Of a stretch of 5,312 bases of DNA, positions 1-5,312 are shown one piece after another. Below the pieces are notes generated by a model, which saw nothing but the letters and a program-made list of their open reading frames with translations, did no database searches and had not been told where the DNA came from. The stretch covers positions 1 to 5,312 of the forward strand of contig JAFDVT010000087.1 of the NCBI GenBank assembly GCA_018268875.1, read 5' to 3'. This DNA is from Acidobacteriota bacterium. GTDB lineage: Bacteria > Acidobacteriota > Terriglobia > Bryobacterales > Bryobacteraceae. Position 1 is the stretch's first letter. Each line of letters starts with the position of its first letter. The position numbers and the translations under genes were made by a program.

Positions 1-96
1 CGCAAAAGGGACCGTGTCTTCGCCTATCAGGCCTATCTGGCCATTCTGAGCGAGGACACGGCCCCTTTGGCTAGGACCTCTTCCGCCCCGGTTTAG
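1..96 (+). CDS. Possible C-terminal end of a convergent gene (partial, unidentified)
   Basis: Frame 1 of the plus strand is open from the window edge to a TAG at 94-96, giving 31 residues that end in LARTSSAPV. The other two plus frames close earlier, at about 47 and 72. About 22 of the 31 codons end in G or C, as expected for coding DNA in this genome, and the translation has a plausible, non-repetitive composition (AYQAYLAILSED). If real, the gene runs toward the receptor gene and their stop codons share bases 94-95. I do not recognise the protein. Against it: the stretch is short, its 5' part is missing, and nearly all of it coincides with a long hairpin that could be a simple non-coding terminator. 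Confidence 0.35.
   Translation, partial: RKRDRVFAYQAYLAILSEDTAPLARTSSAPV
3..70 (-). terminator. Long hairpin after the receptor gene, probable terminator
   Basis: Bases 5-23 pair with 50-68 as a 19-position stem containing one A/C mismatch and one G-T wobble on either strand. The loop of about 26 bases holds a smaller GGCC/GGCC stem. On the minus strand the descending arm ends CCCTTTTGCG, and the hairpin starts about 25 bases after the receptor stop codon. Stem plus short T run fits an intrinsic terminator for that gene. The T run is only four bases and is partly inside the stem, so it is weaker than a canonical terminator. On the plus strand no T tract follows. The stem may instead be part of a convergent coding end or a repeat family. 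Confidence 0.45.
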
Positions 97-3000
97 AAGT
101 AAAACTTCGCGCCGAGGACGATTCTGCGGGCGTCCAGCGTGGACGTGTACTGTCCGAACGTTCCGCTCACCTGATTCCCGTTCGCGTCAAACCGGGCCGT
201 GGTGTCGACGTTCTGGAAGCTCGCATGGTTGAAGAAGTTGTAGAACTCAAACCGTAGCTGCAGGCGGCGAACTTCCGACTTGCCGATCGGGATGTTCTTG
301 ATCACCGTCACGTCGAACACGTTGATGCCGGGCCCGCGGAGGACGTCCTTCGGGGCGTTTCCAATGCCGAAGTCCGCGCGCGACGGAGGTGCGAAGGCCG
401 TCGTGTCGAAGTGGCGCAACGGGGTCCGGTCGCCCTTGGGGATGATCGGATTTTTGAGCATCACAACACGGCTGTCGATGCCCGCGCCGGAAGCTCCGAC
501 GACATCGGCGCCGCTGACGAGGCTGTAGCCGATGCCCAGCGGCGCGCCGCTGGTGAACGTCGTCAACCCGGATAGCTGCCAGTTGCCGAGTATGCCCTTG
601 GCCACCGCGTTGTTGGTGACTCTGGCGATGCTGGGCAGGTCGTACAGATAGTTGAAGACGAAGTTGTGCGTACGGTCGAAGCTCGCGCGGCCATAGTTGC
701 GCATGCGGTAATCCAGGTACGGATTCACCGCGTCGCCATTGCCGTTGACGATGGTCATGGCCTTGGACCAGGTCCACGACACACCGAACTGGAAGCCGCG
801 GCTGAAGCGCTTGTTGATCTGCGTCTGCATCGAATGGTAGTTGGAAGTACCGGCGAGTTCGATGTACTGGATATCGGCGTAGCCGGGGTTGGGACGCAGG
901 AAGTTGTCAGGCAACGGGCTGGTCCCGGTAGTCGGGTCGATGCTGGAGGGGAGGAAGCGTGTGCCGTAGGGCAGGGCATTCAAGCTGCGGCGCTGCATCA
1001 GGTGGCGGCCGACGTTGCCGACATAAGCGACGTCGAGCACGGTGCCGAAGCCGACGTTCTGCTGGATGCCGAAGCTCCAGTTGTACACCGTCGGAGGCTT
1101 AAAGTCCTGCTGGATGGTCGTGACGCTGGGCGGGCTGGAACGGAACGGGCTGCCCAGCAAATCGGCGATGGTGGTGTTGAATGCCGTGTTGGTCACGACG
1201 GTGGGCGGCAATTCGCGATGGATCAGAACCTGGTCATCGTTGAAACGATCGTAGAAGATTCCGAAACCGCCGCGGACCGCGGTTTTGCCGTTGCCAAAGA
1301 CGTCGAGGGCGAAGCCGATGCGCGGCGCCACCTGGATGGGCGGCGTGTTCTGCAGGTGTTCGTTGTACTGCACCATGCCCTGGAACGGAGCGACGCCGGA
1401 GGCGAACTGGCCGATGGACGCGGCGGACACTTCCTGTCCGGTAACCGGGTCGCGGCCGACGCGTACGCCGGCGGCGTTGCGGAACGGCTGGATGAGCTGC
1501 GGCTGCTTGTTGCGGTCGTAGGTGGAGAGGCTGAACGCCGACAGCACGTCGTTCTGGGACCATGTGGGCTGGATGTAATAGAAGCGCACACCGGCATCGA
1601 GGGTGAAGCGGCGGGTGACCTTCCAGGTGTCCTGCGCGAACCATTCGAAGTTGATGTAACGGGCATGGCCGGCCAGCTTAGCGGTGGCTTCGGTGTAGCT
1701 CGATACGCTGCCGAGCAGCGCGTTCGAATACGCGTAATTCGTATCGTAGGGATTGTTGACGTTGCGGTCAAACGCGAACGAACCGTTGAACGCCGAACCG
1801 CGCGCGGCGTTGCGCGTGGTGCGCTCCAGATACACGCCGAACTTCAGGTTGTGCGAACCCATGATCTTCGACAGGTTGTCGGACAAGTTCCAAATGTTAT
1901 TGGTGCCGAAGAACGGATAGCGGGACTCGATGTTCAGAACCGCGACGTTGGGCACACCGCCAAACGTCGCATTCGGAATCAGGTTGCTCGGGTTGGCCTG
2001 CGGATAGAACTGCGGCAGGTTGGGCGTCACCTTGGCACGCGTGTTGCGGTCCAGGCCTTCCTGCGTTAACGGATCGATGGTCTGCTTGGCGCGGTTCACG
2101 CCGAAGGTAAATTCATTCACCATGGTCGGCGAGAAGGTGTGGATCAAGGTGGACACCATGCCCGCCGAACGAATCTGGTACTTCAACGGAAGCTGCGGCC
2201 AACTGCTGGAGGCGAGCACGAAGTCGAAGTCGCCCTTATAGGCTTCATAGTCGTTGATGCCGCGCCAGTAAAACTGCGTGCGCGGCCCGATGTTGTAGTC
2301 GACGCGAAGAATCGAATCGCGGCGAGGCTGCGTGATGGGCGCCTGGATCAGAGCGTTGAAGTTATTGGTGGGGTCGTTGGCGTTGGGAAGCGGAAAGATG
2401 TTCAACAGAGATTGGCCGTTGCGGTCGATCCGGTTCGCGGGAATGATGTTGCCGGCAAACGGTGTCTTGTTGTTGAGCGGGTCCTGCACCAGGATCAGCG
2501 CGTTGTTGGTGTCGCGCGTCGCCGAATAGTCTCCGTTGCGCTGCGCCTGCGTCGGGAAGGTACGGCGCTGGAGCGACGACGGGTACTTGCGCGGCAGGAA
2601 TTCCTGGCTCCAGAAGAAGAACAGTTTGTCGCGGTTCTTGTTGAACTTGCCCATCGGAATGGGGCCGCCGATAAAGTAGCCGGGGTAATTGAAGCGGTAC
2701 TGCGGCCGCGCCAAACCGTCGCGATTGCGGAAGAATTCGTTAGCATTCAACGCTTCGTTGCGTACAAAATAATACGCGCCGCCGTGAAATTCCTTGGTGC
2801 CGCTCTTGATGATCGTGTTGATTGTGCCGCCTGACGAGCGGCCGTATTCGGCCTGGTAGTTGGTCAACAGCACCTTCACTTCGGCGACCGCGTCCACCGA
2901 TGGCGCGAGGTAAGGTCCGCCCATCGAACCGGTGTCGAGCGACGAGATGCCGTCCAGCGTGAGGTTGATCGTGCCGGCGCGGTTGCCGTTGATGGTGATG

Positions 3001-3539
3001 CCGCCCAGGTTGTTCCAGCCGGGAGCGTTGCGGTTCGCCGTGTCGATGACGCCCGGCAAAAGCTTGACGAGGCCGAGATAGTCGCGCCCTTTCAACGGTA
3101 CGTTCTGCGTTTGTTCGAGGGAGATCAATCCGCTGCGTTCGGCCGACTGCGTTTGCAGGCGCGCGGTTTCCGCGGTGACTTCGACGGTTTGCGTGAGTTC
3201 GCCGACCTGCAGTTCCACGCGCTTCAGTACGACGCGTTCGGTGGCGGTGAGCACGATGTCCGTCTGCTCGTAACGCTTGAAGCCTTTGGACGTGACGACG
3301 ACGCGATAGGTGGACGGCAACAATTGCGTGAACACAAAGTCGCCATTGGAATCGGATTGGAGAGTTCGGGATTGATTGGTCCCGATGTTGGTAAGGATGA
3401 CTTCGGCCCCGGCGATGGCCGAGCCCGACGGGTCGGCAACACTTCCGGAGATGGAACCGGTCAAACCCTGGCCGGTGAGGAAGGAGACGGCGGACGAAAT
3501 TGCAAGAACACAGGCGATGCGAGCAAGACTTGTCGACAT
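93..3539 (-). CDS. TonB-dependent outer-membrane receptor, Oar-like, with N-terminal carboxypeptidase-regulatory-like domain
   Basis: Complete 1148-aa protein predicted to form a gated outer-membrane beta-barrel for energy-dependent uptake. The substrate is unknown. Visible in order: a signal peptide (residues 1 to about 24, hydrophobic core IACVLAISSAVSFL); a Cna-B/carboxypeptidase-regulatory-like beta domain at about 27-115 (SISGSVADPSGSAIAGAEV); a TonB-box-like QTVEVTAE at 117-124; a plug domain at about 130-250 with YGRSSGG at 232-238; and a long barrel. Barrel landmarks are KLFFFWSQE (305-313), WFAQDTWK (633-640), GKTAVRGGFGIFYDRF (751-766) and a final KFYF. The terminal Phe fits the usual C-terminal signal for barrel assembly. 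The only cysteine is C10, in the signal peptide. The ATG at 3539 is chosen because it begins a signal peptide and has AAGGGG ten bases upstream. Length and layout match acidobacterial receptors of this type. No SusD-like partner or degradative enzyme lies beside it. Family is secure, function is not. Confidence 0.93.
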   Translation of the reverse strand: MSTSLARIACVLAISSAVSFLTGQGLTGSISGSVADPSGSAIAGAEVILTNIGTNQSRTLQSDSNGDFVFTQLLPSTYRVVVTSKGFKRYEQTDIVLTATERVVLKRVELQVGELTQTVEVTAETARLQTQSAERSGLISLEQTQNVPLKGRDYLGLVKLLPGVIDTANRNAPGWNNLGGITINGNRAGTINLTLDGISSLDTGSMGGPYLAPSVDAVAEVKVLLTNYQAEYGRSSGGTINTIIKSGTKEFHGGAYYFVRNEALNANEFFRNRDGLARPQYRFNYPGYFIGGPIPMGKFNKNRDKLFFFWSQEFLPRKYPSSLQRRTFPTQAQRNGDYSATRDTNNALILVQDPLNNKTPFAGNIIPANRIDRNGQSLLNIFPLPNANDPTNNFNALIQAPITQPRRDSILRVDYNIGPRTQFYWRGINDYEAYKGDFDFVLASSSWPQLPLKYQIRSAGMVSTLIHTFSPTMVNEFTFGVNRAKQTIDPLTQEGLDRNTRAKVTPNLPQFYPQANPSNLIPNATFGGVPNVAVLNIESRYPFFGTNNIWNLSDNLSKIMGSHNLKFGVYLERTTRNAARGSAFNGSFAFDRNVNNPYDTNYAYSNALLGSVSSYTEATAKLAGHARYINFEWFAQDTWKVTRRFTLDAGVRFYYIQPTWSQNDVLSAFSLSTYDRNKQPQLIQPFRNAAGVRVGRDPVTGQEVSAASIGQFASGVAPFQGMVQYNEHLQNTPPIQVAPRIGFALDVFGNGKTAVRGGFGIFYDRFNDDQVLIHRELPPTVVTNTAFNTTIADLLGSPFRSSPPSVTTIQQDFKPPTVYNWSFGIQQNVGFGTVLDVAYVGNVGRHLMQRRSLNALPYGTRFLPSSIDPTTGTSPLPDNFLRPNPGYADIQYIELAGTSNYHSMQTQINKRFSRGFQFGVSWTWSKAMTIVNGNGDAVNPYLDYRMRNYGRASFDRTHNFVFNYLYDLPSIARVTNNAVAKGILGNWQLSGLTTFTSGAPLGIGYSLVSGADVVGASGAGIDSRVVMLKNPIIPKGDRTPLRHFDTTAFAPPSRADFGIGNAPKDVLRGPGINVFDVTVIKNIPIGKSEVRRLQLRFEFYNFFNHASFQNVDTTARFDANGNQVSGTFGQYTSTLDARRIVLGAKFYF

Positions 3540-3549
3540 TGACGATCTA

Positions 3550-3555
3550 CCCCTT
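3550..3555 (-). promoter_or_regulatory. Ribosome binding site of the receptor gene
   Basis: The minus strand reads AAGGGG, ten bases before the ATG at 3539. It is close to the Shine-Dalgarno consensus and supports this start, which also begins the signal peptide. The same bases form one arm of an inverted repeat with 3606-3615. Confidence 0.6.
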
Positions 3556-3583
3556 ACAGTTTTTGCGAACGCTGCGTTGGATT

Positions 3584-3611
3584 ACGATATCAGATCCAGC
3601 GTTTTTGTAAA
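3584..3611 (-). promoter_or_regulatory. Candidate promoter of the receptor gene
   Basis: On the minus strand, TTTACA (3611-3606, five of six matches to TTGACA) is followed after 16 bases by TATCGT (3589-3584, four of six matches to TATAAT). The -10 is preceded by TGA, giving an extended -10 form (TG-n-TATCGT). Transcription would start near 3577, leaving a leader of about 38 bases with the ribosome binding site. The promoter lies just downstream of the recA terminator, so the receptor gene probably has its own transcript. Assigned by eye against the sigma-70 consensus. Confidence 0.45.
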
Positions 3612-3662
3612 GGGGGCGTTAATAGATTGATCCGCTCGTAAAAATTGGCCCTCGGGTATCGC

Positions 3663-3701
3663 AAAAAAAGGAAAGAGCGTCGCGATTTCGCACGACGCTC
3701 T
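3663..3701 (-). terminator. Intrinsic terminator of recA
   Basis: The minus strand has a perfect 9-bp stem, AGAGCGTCG paired with CGACGCTCT (3701-3693 with 3682-3674). It has a 10-base loop and is followed directly by TTCC and seven T residues (to 3663). The stem begins about 30 bases after the recA stop codon. The plus strand has no T tract on its side, so termination acts on the recA transcript only. It separates recA from the receptor gene. Confidence 0.88.
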
Positions 3702-3731
3702 CTGCAATCGACTTAGAAATGAACCGCGTGT

Positions 3732-4838
3732 TTAGGCGTTGCCGGCCTTGGCGCGAGGTGCGCGGATCGGCGTTGCGCCAGCGGCGTCGTCGCCACCCGC
3801 GGCGGAGGCTCCTGCCGCGCTGGCATCGCCACCCTTGACGAGGCCAAGAGCGATACGCAACTGTCCATCGATGCGAACCGCAAGATCCGGATGATCCTTC
3901 AGGAACTGGCGCGCATTTTCGCGGCCCTGTCCAATGCGTTCGCCCTCATAGCTGTACCAGGACCCGCTTTTCTCGACGATATTGTGCTGCACGCCCAAAT
4001 CCACGAGGTCGCCCTCGCGGGAGATGCCTTCGCCATAAATGATGTCGAACTCGGCTTCGCGGAAGGGCGAGGCCACCTTGTTCTTCACCACCTTGACTTT
4101 GGTGCGGTTGCCCGTAACGACGTCGCCGTCTTTGATCGCGGCGATGCGGCGAATGTCTACGCGGACCGAGGAATAAAACTTCAGCGCGCGGCCGCCTGTC
4201 GTGGTTTCGGGGCTGCCGAACATGACGCCGATCTTTTCACGAATCTGGTTGATGAAGATCAGACAGGTGTTGGAGCGGGCCACCGCGCCAGTGAGTTTGC
4301 GCATCGCCTGCGACATCAGGCGAGCCTGCACGCCGACGTGAGTATCGCCCATTTCGCCGTCGAGTTCGGCCTTGGGGACGAGCGCGGCGACCGAGTCCAC
4401 CACCAGGACGTCGATGGAACCGGACGTGATCAACGCGGCGGTGATTTCCAGAGCCTGTTCGGCAAAGTCGGGCTGCGAAACGAGCAGGTTGTCGATGTCA
4501 ACGCCAAGCGCTTTGGCATAGAGCGGATCGAGCGCATGTTCGACGTCGATGTAGGCGGCCATGCCGCCCTTGGCTTGCGCCTGCGCGACGACCTGCAAGG
4601 CGATGGTGGTTTTGCCGGACGATTCCGGACCGTAGATTTCGCAGATACGGCCGCGTGGAAATCCGCCGACACCGAGCGCCCAGTCCACCGAAATGGATCC
4701 GGAGGAGATAGCGGAGACGGGAACGACCGCCTCATTGGAGCCTAGGCGAAGAATCGATCCTTTGCCAAATTGCTTTTCAATCTGGCCCAGCGTGACGCCA
4801 AGCGCGCGCGCCCGGTCTTTGTCTTCGGGGAGGGGCAT
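3732..4838 (-). CDS. recA: Recombinase RecA
   Basis: Complete 368-aa RecA, the ATP-dependent strand-exchange protein of homologous recombination. It is also the co-protease that triggers LexA self-cleavage in bacteria with an SOS response. Landmarks: Walker A GPESSGKT at 70-77; catalytic-glutamate region DVEHALDP at 98-105 (E100 corresponds to E. coli E96); Walker B VLVVDS at 144-149; DNA-binding loop L1 around 156-169 (ELDGEMGDTHVG); NQIR at 197-200; loop L2 around 204-216 (GVMFGSPETTTGG); and the RecA signature ALKFYSSVR at 218-226. The core is full length with no broken motif. The last 34 residues (335-368) are Ala/Gly-rich and end in basic residues, unlike the acidic tail of E. coli RecA. 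The start at 4838 is preferred because GAGGTG lies nine bases upstream and conserved RecA sequence follows at once. The frame stays open upstream, but only as a shadow of the Hsp70 gene. A GTG at 4850 is possible but overlaps the ribosome binding site. Confidence 0.98.
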   Translation of the reverse strand: MPLPEDKDRARALGVTLGQIEKQFGKGSILRLGSNEAVVPVSAISSGSISVDWALGVGGFPRGRICEIYGPESSGKTTIALQVVAQAQAKGGMAAYIDVEHALDPLYAKALGVDIDNLLVSQPDFAEQALEITAALITSGSIDVLVVDSVAALVPKAELDGEMGDTHVGVQARLMSQAMRKLTGAVARSNTCLIFINQIREKIGVMFGSPETTTGGRALKFYSSVRVDIRRIAAIKDGDVVTGNRTKVKVVKNKVASPFREAEFDIIYGEGISREGDLVDLGVQHNIVEKSGSWYSYEGERIGQGRENARQFLKDHPDLAVRIDGQLRIALGLVKGGDASAAGASAAGGDDAAGATPIRAPRAKAGNA

Positions 4839-4841
4839 GAG

Positions 4842-4855
4842 TAGAGACACCTCTA
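4842..4855 (-). promoter_or_regulatory. recA ribosome binding site inside a TAGAG-N4-CTCTA dyad
   Basis: The minus strand reads TAGAG GTGT CTCTA, a perfect 5-bp inverted repeat with a 4-base centre, ending three bases before the ATG. The Shine-Dalgarno GAGGTG (4853-4848) overlaps its left arm and loop, with nine bases to the start codon, which fixes the start at 4838. As RNA, the dyad could form a weak hairpin hiding the binding site. As DNA, it could be an operator half-site pair. The ribosome binding site is well supported; a role for the dyad is speculation. Confidence 0.6.
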
Positions 4856-4873
4856 GCGACTGGAATTTCTCGG

Positions 4874-4885
4874 GGGGTTGACCCC
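4874..4885. repeat. 12-bp imperfect palindrome at the putative recA transcription start
   Basis: GGGGT-CA-ACCCC (minus-strand reading) is a 5-bp inverted repeat around two bases. It directly abuts the candidate -10 at 4886-4891, so it would cover the expected transcription start near 4879, an operator-like position. It matches no operator consensus I know. Confidence 0.3.
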
Positions 4886-4894
4886 AGTATAGCA
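4886..4894 (-). promoter_or_regulatory. Candidate extended -10 promoter of recA
   Basis: The minus strand reads TGCTATACT: TG-n followed by TATACT, five of six matches to TATAAT. The element begins six bases after the Hsp70 stop codon and lies about 48 bases before the recA ATG. At the expected -35 distance only an A-rich run (GAAAAA, 4914-4909) is present, so the extended -10 would have to carry recognition. It suggests recA can be transcribed on its own rather than only by read-through from the gene before it. Confidence 0.45.
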
Positions 4895-4899
4895 GGCAA

Positions 4900-5312
4900 T
4901 CAAAACATTTTTTCGGCCGCGTGTAGAGCCAGTCCACGGGCGACCGAGGTGAATTCGTTGCCGGCGCGAATGCGTTCCGAACCTCCGAAACGGCGTTCGA
5001 AAATGCGGCGTACGGCGGGCACAAACGAGGTGCCGCCGGTGAGAAAGACGCGGTCCACCGCCTGGTTGCCGATGGCCGAGGTGTGCAGCAGGCCGTCGAT
5101 CGCATCTTCGATCCTGCGCAACTCGTCGGCGATCCAAACTTCGAAATCGGCGCGGCGGATCACGCTGCGCATGTCCTGAAACTGGAACTCCGCCTCTTCG
5201 AACGCCGATAACGCGACCTTGGTCTTTTGCACGGCCCGATGCAGGCGGTACCCCGCGTCGCTATCGATCAGGTGGATCAAGGCATCGATGCGGTCCGGTT
5301 CCAGGGACTGCG
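4900..5312 (-). CDS. Hsp70-family ATPase, C-terminal part (YegD-like; 5' end outside the window)
   Basis: The last 136 residues of an Hsp70/actin-fold ATPase. The frame is open to the window edge, so the true start lies beyond 5312; the TTG at 5280 is internal. The segment LIDSDAGYRLHRAVQKTKVALS matches the helical ATPase subdomain of Hsp70-like proteins. VFLTGGTSFVPAVRRIF at fragment residues 88-104 is the phosphate/adenosine-binding GG-TS-x-VP motif. The protein ends soon after, at NEFTSVARGLALHAAEKMF, so it has no substrate-binding domain. That resembles the YegD group of Hsp70-like proteins and not DnaK. Its client or role is unknown. The stop is 61 bases before the recA start, on the same strand. 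No terminator was seen between them, so some co-transcription is possible. Confidence 0.85.
   Translation of the reverse strand, partial: QSLEPDRIDALIHLIDSDAGYRLHRAVQKTKVALSAFEEAEFQFQDMRSVIRRADFEVWIADELRRIEDAIDGLLHTSAIGNQAVDRVFLTGGTSFVPAVRRIFERRFGGSERIRAGNEFTSVARGLALHAAEKMF

Noticed and set aside
666..2069. A 467-codon open frame on the plus strand, antisense to the receptor gene.
   Set aside because: It lies wholly opposite a well-supported coding gene. Its translation has the Arg/Val/Ala/Gly-rich look of an antisense shadow in GC-rich DNA, with no recognisable domain.
3480..3539. The receptor as a lipoprotein, because of a cysteine at residue 10.
   Set aside because: The residues before C10 (ARIA) do not fit a lipobox, and the hydrophobic core of the signal peptide continues after the cysteine.
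3540..3731. recA and the receptor gene as one operon.
   Set aside because: A strong one-directional terminator (3663-3701) and a separate promoter candidate lie between them.
3891..4745. A 284-codon open frame on the plus strand, antisense to recA.
   Set aside because: recA is certain here. The antisense frame is open because of GC-rich codon use and shows no family motif.
4839..4899. A canonical LexA box before recA.
   Set aside because: Neither GAAC-N4-GTTC nor CTGT-N8-ACAG is present. Only non-matching dyads were seen, reported as speculative.
4839..5105. Upstream extension of the recA frame, adding 89 residues to the N-terminus.
   Set aside because: The extension overlaps the 3' end of the Hsp70 gene in another frame and looks like no RecA N-terminus. 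A good ribosome binding site and conserved RecA sequence mark 4838 as the start.
4900..5280. A complete 126-aa gene starting at the TTG at 5280.
   Set aside because: The frame continues open to the window edge with Hsp70-like residues (SLEPDRIDAL), so the TTG is internal and the gene is truncated by the window.

Overview
The window looks like ordinary chromosome from a GC-rich, Gram-negative bacterium. Acidobacteriota is the best guess, perhaps a Solibacter/Bryobacter-type lineage. This rests on the large TonB-dependent receptor with an N-terminal carboxypeptidase-regulatory-like (Cna-B-like) domain, whose phrases (YGRSSGGTIN, KLFFFWSQE, GKTAVRGGFGIFYDR, RFEFYNFFNH) are typical of the expanded Oar-like receptor families in that phylum. 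The assignment is inference from remembered family style and was not checked by a search.

Layout: the three well-supported genes are all on the minus strand, so transcription runs from high to low coordinates. (1) 5312-4900 is the 3' end of an Hsp70-family ATPase gene whose start lies outside the window. (2) After a 61-bp gap with an extended -10 promoter candidate, two short dyads and a Shine-Dalgarno, recA runs 4838-3732 (368 aa, complete). It is closed by a clear intrinsic terminator at 3701-3663. (3) A 192-bp gap, which includes that terminator, also carries a promoter candidate and ribosome binding site. These lead into the 1148-aa TonB-dependent receptor gene, 3539-93. (4) Positions 1-96 hold a long hairpin that probably ends the receptor transcript. 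They also hold an open plus-strand frame that may be the last codons of a convergent gene.

How the genes work together: nothing shows a shared pathway. recA (recombination and SOS) has its own promoter candidate and terminator and is probably a separate transcription unit, although read-through from the Hsp70 gene is possible. The receptor is an outer-membrane import protein with its own promoter. It has no SusD-like, TonB/ExbBD or enzyme partner in view, so its substrate cannot be inferred.

No RNA gene, mobile element, CRISPR array or origin was seen. I found no new biological system here. The points worth a second look are small: the non-acidic RecA tail, the dyads around the recA promoter and ribosome binding site, the long 3' hairpin with a possible convergent gene end, and inverted repeats before the receptor gene.
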